Position numbers and translations under genes: made by a program
Assembly (NCBI GenBank): GCA_902363595.1
Contig: CABJAP010000005.1
Span: 218,223-282,222, forward strand
Origin: Clostridia bacterium
Lineage (GTDB): Bacteria > Bacillota > Clostridia > Peptostreptococcales > Anaerovoracaceae
DNA: 64,000 nucleotides
Reading direction: 5' to 3'
Part shown: positions 16,826 to 26,389 of the stretch, piece by piece
Layout of the letters: every line of letters starts with the position of its first letter
Numbering within the stretch: position 1 is the stretch's first letter
The notes under the pieces: model-generated
Database searches by the model: none
The model's input: the letters and a program-made list of their open reading frames with translations, nothing else
Told to the model about the DNA's origin: nothing

Positions 16826-18205
16826 ATGGAAAAGAAAGATAGGTTGGATGTATTGCTCGATCATGCAAAAACAGCTTTGAAAGAATTTGAAGCGGCCGCA
16901 CAGGAAGACGTTGATAAATATGTAAAAGCCATGTGCCTGGCATTCAAGGAGCATGCCAGGGAATTGGCGGAGCTTACCATTGAAGAGACCGGACTTGGGG
17001 ACTTGGAGGCGAAAATAGAAAAGAACACAGGCGCACCCGACGGAATCTGGTACGATCTGAAAGATAAAAAATCGGTAGGCATTATCGGTGAAGATCCGGA
17101 GCTGAGGCTCAAATATGTCGCATCGCCGAAAGGAATCTTAGCTTCGGTAGCGCCTACGACCAATCCCAATGTGACAATTATGTTCAACGGAGCTTATGCG
17201 ATTAAAGGACGGAATGTACTCATAGTCGCGCCCCATCCACGTGCCATAAAAACATCCCTGAGAACCTGCGAGATCTTAAACGAGGCATTGAAAGAAGCAG
17301 GCGCGCCCGACCATCTTCTGCAGTGCATTGAATCGCCGTCTATTGAAATGACACAGGAGCTTATGAAGAACAGCAATGCCATTATTGCCACGGGCGGTTC
17401 CGCCATGGTTCAGTCCGCCTATTCCAGCGGGCACCCTGCCTTTGGCGTAGGACCGGGAAATGTACAGACCATCTTCGACCGGAACTATAGCGATTATGAG
17501 AAGGCTGTCAGCCAAACCGTATTGGGCCGCAGGTACGATAACGGATTGATTTGCGCATGTAATCAATCCTTTATCATTCCTGAAGAGATGGAGGAATCTC
17601 TGATTCAAATCATGGAAAAGGAAAACGTTTACTATGTTAGCGACCAAGAGACGATCAACGCCTTCAGAGAACTGATCTTCCCCGATGGAAAGCATATCAA
17701 TCCCAAAGTCGTGGGGCAGAGCCTTCAAAAAATCGGGAACATGATCGGTTTGGAAATACCGGAACATATGCGGATCGCAGTCCTTAAAATTAATAAAAAG
17801 GATGCAGGGCAGAAGGATCCGCTGTGCGGGGAAAAGATGTGTCCGGTAGCGATTTCGATCACTTATGACAGTTTTGAAGAAGCGGTGGATATAGCAAAAA
17901 CAAACCTGAATTACCAGGGTGCGGGACATTCGTCGGTCGTTCATACGGATGATGCCGCTCATGCGGAATACTGCGGGACAACGCTTCCCGTATCGCGTCT
18001 GCTGGTGAACCAGCCTGGCATCTTTGCGGCCAATCCCGCGCTGGCCAATGGTTTTCGGCCGACCAGCACATTGGGCTGCGGCTCCTGGGGTAACAACTCC
18101 ATTTCGGAAAATCTCACATTCGAGCACTTGATCAATATTTCAAGAATCGGGTGGACCAAAGATGAGGAGGCTATCCCCACGCCAAAACAGATTTGGGAGG
18201 AATAA
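16826..18205 (+). CDS. CoA-acylating aldehyde dehydrogenase (EutE/SucD-like)
   Basis: Converts an aldehyde and CoA to acyl-CoA with NAD(P)+ reduction, or the reverse. At 459 residues it is the size of EutE, PduP or succinate-semialdehyde dehydrogenase SucD. The catalytic Cys is in NGLICACNQS, where most relatives have ICASEQ. Other family blocks are GILASVAPTTNPNVTI, GVGPGNVQ and the C-terminal TLGCGSWGNNSISENLTFEHLIN. AAAGGAGG precedes the ATG. It begins an operon with phosphate acyltransferase and acid kinase genes, so the acyl-CoA formed would be turned into acyl phosphate and then ATP. The aldehyde is not known; C2-C4 compounds, including succinate semialdehyde, are possible. Confidence 0.9.
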   Translation: MEKKDRLDVLLDHAKTALKEFEAAAQEDVDKYVKAMCLAFKEHARELAELTIEETGLGDLEAKIEKNTGAPDGIWYDLKDKKSVGIIGEDPELRLKYVASPKGILASVAPTTNPNVTIMFNGAYAIKGRNVLIVAPHPRAIKTSLRTCEILNEALKEAGAPDHLLQCIESPSIEMTQELMKNSNAIIATGGSAMVQSAYSSGHPAFGVGPGNVQTIFDRNYSDYEKAVSQTVLGRRYDNGLICACNQSFIIPEEMEESLIQIMEKENVYYVSDQETINAFRELIFPDGKHINPKVVGQSLQKIGNMIGLEIPEHMRIAVLKINKKDAGQKDPLCGEKMCPVAISITYDSFEEAVDIAKTNLNYQGAGHSSVVHTDDAAHAEYCGTTLPVSRLLVNQPGIFAANPALANGFRPTSTLGCGSWGNNSISENLTFEHLINISRIGWTKDEEAIPTPKQIWEE

Positions 18206-18231
18206 AGGAAAAGATATGGAAAGGTGCAGAG

Positions 18232-19140
18232 ATGATTTATAGAAATTTCAACGATATATTGTCAACCGTGAAGAATAAGGAGACGGTAAAAAAACTTGGA
18301 TTAGTCTGTGCAGAAGATCCCAATGCACTGAAAGCTGTACTTGAGGTATGGAAAGAAGGCTTGATCATACCGGTTCTTTTCGGAAATGAAGAGCAGATCC
18401 AAAATCTCCTTAAAGAACGGCAGGAGGACATCTCTATGGATGAAATTGAGGTCATATCCGCGGAAGGCCCTGGCGATGCGGCAGGTAAAGCTGTAGCCGC
18501 GGTTAAGAACGGTTCGGTGGATTTTTTGATGAAGGGACGTTTGGAAACGCCGGAGCTTTTGAAAGCAGTCGTCAATAAAGAAAAGGGTCTGGCAGCAGGG
18601 GGCGTGATGAGCCACGTGGCAGTAAATGAAATCCCCTCCTATCACAAACTGCTTCTAACGACAGACGGCGGCATGCTCCCATATCCCAGCCTGGAGCAGA
18701 AGAAGGGGATCATAGAAAATGCAGTCTGCATGATGAACAGACTTGGTTATGATGAGCCCAAGGTTTGCATTTTGGCGTCAACCGAACACGTAAATCCAAA
18801 AATGCTTGAAACGACCGATGCAAATGCCTTAAAAGAGATGAACCGCGGGCATGAAATAACGGGCTGCATAATAGAAGGACCTATTTCATTGGATCTGGCG
18901 CTGGTTAAGAAGCGGGCGGAAGAGAAGAGGTACGAAAGTCCGTGTGCCGGAGATGCGGATATCTTGGTGCTGCCCAACGTTCACGCCGGAAATATTCTGG
19001 GAAAAAGCCTGGTTGAAATGGCGGGAGCGAAGATGGCCGGCCTGGTTTTGGGAGCATCCTGCCCCATCGTACTGACTTCAAGAGCCTCTTCTTTTGAGGA
19101 AAAGTTTAATTCTCTGATGTTAGCATGTCTGATTAGCTGA
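18232..19140 (+). CDS. ptb: Phosphate butyryltransferase-type phosphate acyltransferase
   Basis: Transfers an acyl group from CoA to phosphate (butyryl-CoA + Pi to butyryl phosphate). The 302-residue protein has the Ptb/Pta pattern: KLGLVCAEDPNALKAVLE, DFLMKGRLETPELLKAV, GGVMSHVAV, and C-terminal LVLGASCPIVLTSRASS. The frame is open from TTG 18193, but ATG 18232 gives the usual N-terminus MIYRNFNDIL. It sits between the CoA-acylating aldehyde dehydrogenase and butyrate kinase genes. Substrate length cannot be fixed by sequence alone; C4 and branched acyl-CoAs are typical. Confidence 0.92.
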   Translation: MIYRNFNDILSTVKNKETVKKLGLVCAEDPNALKAVLEVWKEGLIIPVLFGNEEQIQNLLKERQEDISMDEIEVISAEGPGDAAGKAVAAVKNGSVDFLMKGRLETPELLKAVVNKEKGLAAGGVMSHVAVNEIPSYHKLLLTTDGGMLPYPSLEQKKGIIENAVCMMNRLGYDEPKVCILASTEHVNPKMLETTDANALKEMNRGHEITGCIIEGPISLDLALVKKRAEEKRYESPCAGDADILVLPNVHAGNILGKSLVEMAGAKMAGLVLGASCPIVLTSRASSFEEKFNSLMLACLIS

Positions 19141-19153
19141 AAGGATAACGAAT

Positions 19154-20233
19154 ATGATAACTGAAAAAATTCTCGTCATTAATCCGGGCTCTACTTCTAC
19201 AAAAGTGGCTGTTTTTGAAGGAGAAACGGCCAAATGGGTCGAGAGCATCAATCATTCCCCAGACGAGTTGAAAAAATTCAAAAAAGTGTACGATCAATTG
19301 GATATGAGATTTGGATTGATCAAGCAGCTGCTTGAAAATCATCATGAGGACATTGCCGCATTCAGCGCCATCGCTTCAAGAGGCGGCAATATGCCTGCCG
19401 TAAAGGCCGGACCCTATAAGATTACCGACTACATGGTCGAATGCCTCCAGTACAGACCCCTGGACGAACACGCTGCCAATGTAGGCGCCGGGATCGCTTT
19501 AAAACTGGCAAATGAAGCAGGAATCAATGCCTATATTTATGATGCCCTCACTGTGGATGAAATGCTGGAAGTCAATAAAATTACCGGACTTGCGGGGATC
19601 CGGCGGCCTGCGAGAGGACATAACCTAAATACACGAGCCGCTGCCCTCAAGCTGTGCGAGGAAAAAAATATCGAGTATAAAGATACCAACATTATCGTGG
19701 CCCATCTGGGCGGCGGAATAACCATCAATCTGCACAGCGGCGGAAAAATCATCGATATCATCATGGATGAGGAAGGTCCCTTCTCTCCGGAAAGAGCCGG
19801 AGGCATGCCTGTTTATTCCATCGTGAAAATGGCGTTTAGCGGGAAATATACAGAAGATGAGCTTATGAGGCAATTGCAGAGGAAAGGCGGTCTTCTGTCT
19901 CATTTTGGAGTGCTGGATATACGGGCGGTGGAAAAAATGATCGATGAGGGGGATGAATATGCCAAGACGGTTTTCGATGCAATGGCGCTTTCTACGGCAA
20001 AGAATATTGCCAAAATATCCCCATGCGTACAAGGCAAAATTCACCATATCGTCCTGACCGGAGGTTTAGCCCACTCCAAACGATTTACCGGACAGATCAT
20101 TAAATCCGTAGAATTTTTAGCCCCTGTCACAATCATTGCAGGTGAAAACGAAGTTCAGTCCCTTGCCAATGGTGTTCTTCGCGTGCTGAGAGGAGAAGAG
20201 GAAGCCAAGATCCTCGTAGAAGGAGAGAAGTAG
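19154..20233 (+). CDS. buk: Butyrate kinase
   Basis: Makes ATP from butyryl phosphate (or a related short-chain acyl phosphate) and ADP. 359 residues with the ASKHA fold: ILVINPGSTSTKVAVFE at the start, ARGHNLNTRAAAL, VAHLGGGITINLHSGG, and IVLTGGLAHSKRF, all typical of Buk rather than acetate kinase. It lies 13 bp after ptb, and the MFS gene start abuts its stop. Together with ptb it forms the substrate-level phosphorylation step of this operon. Confidence 0.94.
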   Translation: MITEKILVINPGSTSTKVAVFEGETAKWVESINHSPDELKKFKKVYDQLDMRFGLIKQLLENHHEDIAAFSAIASRGGNMPAVKAGPYKITDYMVECLQYRPLDEHAANVGAGIALKLANEAGINAYIYDALTVDEMLEVNKITGLAGIRRPARGHNLNTRAAALKLCEEKNIEYKDTNIIVAHLGGGITINLHSGGKIIDIIMDEEGPFSPERAGGMPVYSIVKMAFSGKYTEDELMRQLQRKGGLLSHFGVLDIRAVEKMIDEGDEYAKTVFDAMALSTAKNIAKISPCVQGKIHHIVLTGGLAHSKRFTGQIIKSVEFLAPVTIIAGENEVQSLANGVLRVLRGEEEAKILVEGEK

Positions 20234-21424
20234 ATGAACAATCGATGGGTATATCTATTTACAGGAATGGCTTTGCTCCTCTTCTTGGGGCTCATTTATG
20301 CATGGTCAATCTTTAAGGCGCCGTTTTCTGAGATATATCCGCAATGGAGTATTCCCCAACTGACGTTGACCTTCACCATATCGATGATTTTTTTCTGTTT
20401 GGGAGGATTCTGGGGAGGCTTGCTATATAAGAAAATCAAGGCCATGATCATTATTTGGATATCGGCGCTGCTTCTTTTTATCGGATTTTTCGGTGTTTCA
20501 CTGATCAACGGGCAGGACAGCCATTCCAGTTTGTATTTGCTCTATCTTTGTTACGGCGTGTTTTGCGGAACCGGGGTCGGTATCGGCTACAACTGTGTAA
20601 TCAGTACGGTGAATCAGTGGTTTCCTGACAGAACTGGGTTTTCCTCCGGCCTGCTGATGATGGGCTTTGGCTGTGGAGGTCTGGTATTTGGCGGCGTCGT
20701 CAAAATTCTCATCCATATGGCAGGGCTGTTCTCAGCATTCAGGACGCTGGCGGTAATGGGAGCAGTTATACTGGTCATAGGTTCCTTTTTTATGAAACCG
20801 CCTGAATCTGTCTCCGCAAATAAAATCGAGAAAAAAGCTGAGTTGAAAAGCTGCACCACAAAGGAGATGCTTACAGATGCAAGGTTTTGGATTTTCATAT
20901 TATGGGCGGTCCTCATCAACTCCACAGGCTTGCTTGTGATTGGAAATGCCGCGAATATCGCCCTTGCATTTGGAGCGCCCGCGCTTCTGGGGCTGCTGGT
21001 ATCGGTATGCAACGGATTGGGCAGAGTCATACTGGGCACGATGTACGATAAGTTTAGACAGAAAAGAACCATTTTGGCTGACTGCATGTTTATTTTTATC
21101 GCAGGACTCAGTCTGACGGCAGGCAGCGTTACCGGCCGGACACCGCTTATTCTTTTCGGTCTGCTGGTGACAGGCATCGGCTACGGAGGCGGCCCCGCAT
21201 TGACATCTGCCTTTATTCACAGTGAATTCGGGTCAAAATATTTTCCTGTAAACTTCAGTATCGGAACATTCTCACTTATTCCGGCGGCAATTATAGGACC
21301 TATGGTTTCCAGCGTCCTCATCGAAAAGTCCGGAGGAAATTATAACAGTACCTTCATGATGATACTAATTCTGGCATTGCTGGCAGGTATCTGCTGGCAT
21401 TTGCTGAATAGAAAATCCAGATGA
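20234..21424 (+). CDS. MFS transporter, oxalate/formate antiporter (OFA)-like
   Basis: 396 residues with about twelve membrane helices. The N-terminus RWVYLFTGMALLLFLGLIYAWSIF matches the OFA family start, with the characteristic YAWS-F-P pattern, and GVGIGYNCVISTVNQWFPDRTGFSSGLL is the expected loop and helix 4-5 motif. OFA members exchange or take up small carboxylates. The stop of buk immediately precedes its ATG, so it is co-expressed with the acid kinase. It could export the acid made by Buk or import the starting compound. Confidence 0.82.
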   Translation: MNNRWVYLFTGMALLLFLGLIYAWSIFKAPFSEIYPQWSIPQLTLTFTISMIFFCLGGFWGGLLYKKIKAMIIIWISALLLFIGFFGVSLINGQDSHSSLYLLYLCYGVFCGTGVGIGYNCVISTVNQWFPDRTGFSSGLLMMGFGCGGLVFGGVVKILIHMAGLFSAFRTLAVMGAVILVIGSFFMKPPESVSANKIEKKAELKSCTTKEMLTDARFWIFILWAVLINSTGLLVIGNAANIALAFGAPALLGLLVSVCNGLGRVILGTMYDKFRQKRTILADCMFIFIAGLSLTAGSVTGRTPLILFGLLVTGIGYGGGPALTSAFIHSEFGSKYFPVNFSIGTFSLIPAAIIGPMVSSVLIEKSGGNYNSTFMMILILALLAGICWHLLNRKSR

Positions 21425-21434
21425 AAGGAGAGAA

Positions 21435-22952
21435 ATGAATTTAAATATCGATATCATTGCAGATTCGCTTAGGAAAAACTACGAATTGATTCAGATTGAA
21501 GTTAAACATAAGGAGCTGACGTTTGAGCAGGTTGTGATCTATACGGATGAAGTCAGTTTTCTGCCGGCCAGAGTCTATGTCGCTGAAGGCGGCCAACTTC
21601 CCCAGAAGCCTTTTTTTGAAGATTTTTGCGCCATTGTCAGTATTGGAAAAAGCAGCCATTCTTTTATTGACTCTGACTGTGATTACATTGAATTGGAGGC
21701 CGGCTTATCGCTGGCTCAGGTGGTAAACAGCATTCAAGATATCTTTAACAAATATAACCGCTGGTTTCTGGACATGAAAGAGGCAGTCATAAATGAACAA
21801 GGAATACAGAAGCTGATCGATTTGACTCTGCCCATCCTGGGCAACCCGATTTACCTCCATGACAAAGCATATCATTTTATCGGATTTGCCGAGCCTCCCA
21901 ATATGCCCACCCAAAAAGATCCCTACCAAATCAACAAATGCAATGGAAGATTTCCAAGAGATTTGCTTGACCAGCTGAAGGACACCCCTTTCTTTGAAAA
22001 TACATTTAAGACTACAAAGCCTACTTTCTATATCGATAAAGGTGATGTCAACTACATATATGATAACATTTGGTATCACGGCGAATACTGGGGGAGACTT
22101 TTTATCGACGAGTCGGTCAAACCCTTCGACAAAGGGGACTATGCGATCATACAAATCCTCAGAAAAATGATAGAAAAAATTTTGACAAAGAGAAATCTAT
22201 TCCCGGAAATGAAATATAGATTACTGGAAAAAAAACTGATCGAAATGCTGGAGGGATACAACGTTGATAGGAATCGCCTCGAAGAGGAATTGAAGCAATA
22301 TGAATGGGACATCTGCGACACTTATTTTTGTATCAAACTGCAAATGGAAAAAATCGATCTGATGCTGAATACGATGGTCAATACCTGTGAGGTTATTGAA
22401 CTTGAATTAGGTGATTGTATCGCATTCCCATATCAGAAGGAAATAATCGGTTTAGTTCATATCGACGGCGCATCCGATACTCTGAGACGGATAAAAAGGG
22501 TGCTGAAAAAACTGGAATATGCTGTGGGAATCAGTATGCCGCTGACCGATTTTCGCGAATTGCCTTATTACTGCAAACAGGCTGAAATCGCTCTTAAATA
22601 TGGAACAAAAGAAAACAAGGCCGAACAGATTCATCGATTCGAGGACTACTGTTTTTCGTACATGCTGGACTGCTGTACGAAGGAGCTGAAACCCAATATG
22701 CTTTACCCTCCCATGTTGAACAAGCTGATCGAACATGACCAAAAAAAATCAACAAGCTATGTAGAAACCTTAAGAGCTTTTCTGGAAAACGATTTGAAAG
22801 CGGCTCAGACTATGAGAGCGCTGTATGTCCAGAGAAGCACCTTTTTATATCGAATGGAACGGATTGAAGCATTGCTGGGGACAGATTTTAAAGACAATAA
22901 GACGAAGATCCATCTGCTGATGGCTTTTCAGCTGATGGACCGAGAGGAGTAA
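21435..22952 (+). CDS. PucR/CdaR-type transcriptional regulator
   Basis: 505 residues ending in the PucR helix-turn-helix: LRAFLENDLKAAQTMRALYVQRSTFLYRMERIEALLGTDFKDNKTKIHLLMAFQL. The preceding 430 residues are a PucR-like N-terminal region, including a GGDEF-related domain around 290-390, and probably bind the metabolic effector. Such regulators usually control catabolism of small N- or O-compounds. The gene is last in the aldehyde dehydrogenase-ptb-buk-MFS operon and lies directly before the amidohydrolase/MFS modules. A terminator overlaps its stop codon. Confidence 0.85.
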   Translation: MNLNIDIIADSLRKNYELIQIEVKHKELTFEQVVIYTDEVSFLPARVYVAEGGQLPQKPFFEDFCAIVSIGKSSHSFIDSDCDYIELEAGLSLAQVVNSIQDIFNKYNRWFLDMKEAVINEQGIQKLIDLTLPILGNPIYLHDKAYHFIGFAEPPNMPTQKDPYQINKCNGRFPRDLLDQLKDTPFFENTFKTTKPTFYIDKGDVNYIYDNIWYHGEYWGRLFIDESVKPFDKGDYAIIQILRKMIEKILTKRNLFPEMKYRLLEKKLIEMLEGYNVDRNRLEEELKQYEWDICDTYFCIKLQMEKIDLMLNTMVNTCEVIELELGDCIAFPYQKEIIGLVHIDGASDTLRRIKRVLKKLEYAVGISMPLTDFRELPYYCKQAEIALKYGTKENKAEQIHRFEDYCFSYMLDCCTKELKPNMLYPPMLNKLIEHDQKKSTSYVETLRAFLENDLKAAQTMRALYVQRSTFLYRMERIEALLGTDFKDNKTKIHLLMAFQLMDREE

Positions 22953-22976
22953 CGGAGGGGCAAAGGACCTCTCCGT
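22952..22976 (+). terminator. Terminator hairpin after the PucR-type gene
   Basis: ACGGAGGGG (22952-22960) pairs with CCTCTCCGT (22968-22976) around a 7-nt loop, with one wobble. ATTTCATTT follows, so the T-tract is weak. Confidence 0.65.
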
Positions 22977-23073
22977 ATTTCATTTATCCATGAAAACAGC
23001 TTCCAATATTGGAGCCTTTGTACAAATTGAGGGTAAATTCAAAAAATTCTTTAAACGCCCCTTTTTATTTCGG

Positions 23074-23092
23074 ACAAAATAGACTGTTTTTC
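23074..23092 (+). promoter_or_regulatory. Upstream element shared with the aldehyde dehydrogenase operon
   Basis: ACAAAATAGACTGTTTTTC, second copy of the element at 16627-16645, 105 bp before the first amidohydrolase gene. A TATAAT box lies downstream of it near 23142 with no good -35 box, consistent with an activator-dependent promoter. Confidence 0.35.
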
Positions 23093-23196
23093 TGCAAGAA
23101 AATAGAACAATTGGACTCTGGTTGGTGTGAAAAGCCGGGTGCTATAATTCTCGTAATACATCGTTATTCTAAGGTTCATAGAAAGGAGAAAACAAT

Positions 23197-24135
23197 ATGA
23201 AAAGAATAATCGATTTTCATACGCACCTGGGAGATTGCTTTGATCGCAATAAGGACATCGTTTTCAAAAAGCCCGTGATTTTGGAGCCTTATACGGATCC
23301 TCTGTCGGAATTCGCAAAGTCGGGATTCCGAGAACCCATTGACACCAGCAGCCTGCAGGCAAAGGATCAGCTGGCGGACGCTATGCAAAACCGCGTACTT
23401 GAGAAAGGCAGCCTGGAAAAGGCTTCCGAGGAAATGGACAAAAACAACATTACCTATTTTGTTTCTCTAAACAATTATCCCAACACCAGTTTTGATGAAA
23501 CACGAGCCGCTTCAAAAATGGAATACAGGATCATCCCCTTTACAAGCGCGGATTTCGGCACGGAACCATGGGATATCCGCGATGTGATGGAACGGGATAT
23601 TGCCAATGGCGCCAAAGGGCTGTACATTCACCCTCAGCTTCAGGGAATCAAGGTTGTCAACGGTAGAGCCAGAGCCGCCATCGAGGCATTTGACAAAGCA
23701 GGGCTTCCGGTTGTTCTGCACTTCGGTGAGGATGATTGTTATTACCGTCAGGGCAGCGAATCCGCAAAAAAAGCGCCCGGTGAGTATGGCGCGCTCTCCT
23801 GGACCGCGGAGATCATATCCAAATATCCCAATTGCCGCTTTGTGCTGACCCATTCGGCCCTGACCACTGACGAGGATTTAGATGTTCTGATGGACTGCGC
23901 TAAGAAGAACGGATGGGAAAACGTTTATGTGGTCACCAGTTATAAATGCGCCGAGACCATTAAAAAACTGGCAGGCTGCTTTGGCGCTGACCATGTTTTG
24001 TTTGGATCGGATTTCCCATTCTGCGACGTGTCCTATGCCCTCAAAGAATGTGAAAAGGCATTCGCAGAAGATGATGAAGCCCTGGAAAAGGTTTTGTATC
24101 AAAATGCAGTAGCCTTAACCCGCTTATATGAATAA
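23197..24135 (+). CDS. Amidohydrolase superfamily protein (module 1)
   Basis: A metal-dependent TIM-barrel hydrolase or decarboxylase of the Amidohydrolase_2 type. Metal ligands in order: DFHTHLGD near residue 6, VVLHFGEDD near 173, FVLTHSAL near 212 and LFGSDFPF near 268. Length 312 residues. Substrate unknown; the family includes lactonases and non-oxidative decarboxylases. It starts a run of four genes (hydrolase, MFS, hydrolase, MFS). The second hydrolase is a clear paralogue with the same N-terminal IIDxHxHxGD..NxxVFKKP pattern. AAAGGAG precedes the ATG. Confidence 0.8.
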   Translation: MKRIIDFHTHLGDCFDRNKDIVFKKPVILEPYTDPLSEFAKSGFREPIDTSSLQAKDQLADAMQNRVLEKGSLEKASEEMDKNNITYFVSLNNYPNTSFDETRAASKMEYRIIPFTSADFGTEPWDIRDVMERDIANGAKGLYIHPQLQGIKVVNGRARAAIEAFDKAGLPVVLHFGEDDCYYRQGSESAKKAPGEYGALSWTAEIISKYPNCRFVLTHSALTTDEDLDVLMDCAKKNGWENVYVVTSYKCAETIKKLAGCFGADHVLFGSDFPFCDVSYALKECEKAFAEDDEALEKVLYQNAVALTRLYE

Positions 24136-24163
24136 GCCAATGTTTAATTAAGGAGGCACGTTT

Positions 24164-25423
24164 ATGAACACATTAAACAAGGAAAAAAAGATTCTCGGCT
24201 GGGGCAGGTATGAGCTTACAGTGGTCATCTCGCTGTTCCTGATCTGGGGATTCGTATTTCTTGACAGGCTGGTGATGTCCTTTCTGGCGCCGCTGGTCAT
24301 GGAAGATTTGGGGATTACTGATCCTCAATACGGCCTGATTAACACATTTTCAACAGGTTGTTACGCGATAGCCTCAATCGTGTTGTCCCCGATTTTGGAA
24401 TCAACCGGAAAACGAAAAAAATGGATGATCCTGCTTTGCTTGGGTACGGGTATTTTCGCCTGTCTCAGCGCCGCTACGCAAGAGGTCTGGCAGCTCCTTG
24501 TTACAAGAGCGGCCGTAGGGTTCTTTGAAGGACCGATTGCTCCGCTGATGTTCGCAATGCTGATCAAAGAATCATCCCCCAGCAAAGTGGCCCTCAACAC
24601 GGGCATCGTCGCCAGCGGCGTGAACGTCATCGCGGTTTCCATGGGACCGGCAGTGGTTACCCGGGTTGCCGCGGCCAGCAATTGGCGGATGAGCTTTCTG
24701 GTGGCAGGGATCGCTTCCCTCATTGTTGCGCTGGCCTTGATCAAAGTTCTCCGCGAAGTCCCCTTTTCTCAAGATGCGGCCGGAGGAGAAAAGAAAGAAT
24801 CAATGTGGAGCATCATTGGCAAGTTGATGAAGAACCGCAACGTCATTCTCAGCTTCATTTTGGGGATCCTGTGCATGTGCGGTTATTGGACGCTTATGCT
24901 CTACGCAACCCTGTTCTTTTCAACGGTTGGCGGACGAGACATCACCTCCGCAGGCGCCATTGTCAGCTTTATGGGCGTTCTGGCTGTCGTTTGGACGATT
25001 TTCGTGCCCAAAGTTTCTGACTTCATGGGCCGCAAGCCCGCCCTGGTTATGTGGTTTGCGCTTTGTGCGGTCATGCCCTTTGTGATGTTCGGGGCGCCTT
25101 CATCAATGGGGGCGGTTATCGTTTATGCCCTTGTCGGAGGAATCCCGGGAGCCGTCATACCCTTCTTCCAAGCGATTATACCGGGCGAATCGCTTCCCAA
25201 CTATATGCTGGGAACAGCCAGCGGCCTTATCATCGGCGTTTCCGAGATCGTCGGCGGAGCCGCGTGGCCGGCCATTGCAGGGATCATTGCTGGAAAGAGC
25301 GGCTACCCAACCGTCATTTTAATCGCGGGTATTGCGTTTACCGCCGGAGCGGTGCTTTCTCTGCTTCTGAAAGAAACAAAAGGAAAAAATAAATTGGATC
25401 AAAATAGCGAGGAGGAAAAATAA
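24164..25423 (+). CDS. MFS transporter (module 1)
   Basis: 419 residues with about twelve membrane helices. The segment FLDRLVMSFLAPLVMEDLGITDPQYGLINTFSTGCYAIASIVLSPILESTGKRKKW contains the usual helix 1-3 signature of anion or aromatic acid/H+ symporter-type carriers, and AVGFFEGPIAPLMFAML the helix 4-5 motif. It is very similar to the second MFS gene at 26431 over the full length. It follows the first amidohydrolase by 28 bp with AGGAGG and overlaps the second at its stop (ATAATGA region), so hydrolase and carrier are co-expressed. The likely role is uptake of the hydrolase substrate. Confidence 0.85.
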   Translation: MNTLNKEKKILGWGRYELTVVISLFLIWGFVFLDRLVMSFLAPLVMEDLGITDPQYGLINTFSTGCYAIASIVLSPILESTGKRKKWMILLCLGTGIFACLSAATQEVWQLLVTRAAVGFFEGPIAPLMFAMLIKESSPSKVALNTGIVASGVNVIAVSMGPAVVTRVAAASNWRMSFLVAGIASLIVALALIKVLREVPFSQDAAGGEKKESMWSIIGKLMKNRNVILSFILGILCMCGYWTLMLYATLFFSTVGGRDITSAGAIVSFMGVLAVVWTIFVPKVSDFMGRKPALVMWFALCAVMPFVMFGAPSSMGAVIVYALVGGIPGAVIPFFQAIIPGESLPNYMLGTASGLIIGVSEIVGGAAWPAIAGIIAGKSGYPTVILIAGIAFTAGAVLSLLLKETKGKNKLDQNSEEEK

Positions 25424-26358
25424 TGAGAAGAATTATTGATACTCATATGCACATGGGAGATATTTACCATGAAAATCTAAACGTTGTGTTCAAAAAGCCC
25501 TTCCAATATGATTATCGGCCTTACCCGGATGTGTTCGAGGATCTGGGGGAAATCGGATACAGCAAGCCGCTGGTCGTGCCCGATGAGAAGCGGCATAATC
25601 AGTTGATCGATGCGGCGCAGAATCACGACTGGGAACGGGGAGGCCTGCAGGCTGCCATCAGTGCTATGGAATACAGCGGCATCACTTATGCTGTCAATCT
25701 GCCCATTCTGCCGGGACACGGTTTTGAAGACGCGCTGGCAATCACGAAGTTATACCCCAATATTCTCTGCTTCACCTGTCCGGATTTTGAACTTCCGGTT
25801 GAAGAAATGGTGAAGAAATTGAAAAAGGATATTGTACGCGGAGCAAAGGGACTCAAGCTCCATCCCATCATAAACAATATTTCCCCTCGGGATGAGCGTT
25901 TGCACGCGGCGATGGAGGTGTTCGGCGATCTGGGACTGCCGATTACATCCCACTGCGGCATCAACGATTATTACAAGAAGGATTCACCTCATTTTAAGAA
26001 AACCAACAAAGAATACGGCGCCCTTTATTATGTATTGGAATGGATTGAAAAATATCCCGACTTCATTTTTATTCCTGCTCATTGCGGCGGTTTCAGCGGC
26101 GGAGAAATGGACGAGTTATCCAATGCCGTTAAGACCCATGGTTGGAAAAATGTTTATGTGGAAACCTCCATGCGCGGTCGTGAGGATATCGAAAAGATGA
26201 TCGATCTCTTTGGAGAGGACAAAGTAATGTTCGGAACCGATAATCCTTCCACCCCGTACTATTATTCACTGGAATGCGTCTTAGAGGCGACGAAGCACGA
26301 TCCTGAGCTGCAGGAGAAAGTCCTGTATCGAAACGCAGCAAAATTGCTGTACCTCTAG
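25423..26358 (+). CDS. Amidohydrolase superfamily protein (module 2)
   Basis: 311 residues, paralogue of the gene at 23197. Metal ligands: IIDTHMHMGD near residue 6, ITSHCGIND near 174, FIPAHCGGFSGG near 212 and VMFGTDNPSTPY near 268. Relative to module 1, the third metal-ligand neighbourhood carries Cys (SHCG, AHCGG) where module 1 has HFG and HSA. The two enzymes may therefore differ in substrate or in the step performed. Its ATG overlaps the last base of the first MFS stop. Confidence 0.8.
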   Translation: MRRIIDTHMHMGDIYHENLNVVFKKPFQYDYRPYPDVFEDLGEIGYSKPLVVPDEKRHNQLIDAAQNHDWERGGLQAAISAMEYSGITYAVNLPILPGHGFEDALAITKLYPNILCFTCPDFELPVEEMVKKLKKDIVRGAKGLKLHPIINNISPRDERLHAAMEVFGDLGLPITSHCGINDYYKKDSPHFKKTNKEYGALYYVLEWIEKYPDFIFIPAHCGGFSGGEMDELSNAVKTHGWKNVYVETSMRGREDIEKMIDLFGEDKVMFGTDNPSTPYYYSLECVLEATKHDPELQEKVLYRNAAKLLYL

Positions 26359-26389
26359 AAGGATTTAAACATTTAAGATAGAAGCATAG

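Noticed and set aside
17276..18127. A 283-codon minus-strand open frame
   Set aside because: Antisense to the aldehyde dehydrogenase gene, with no family signal.
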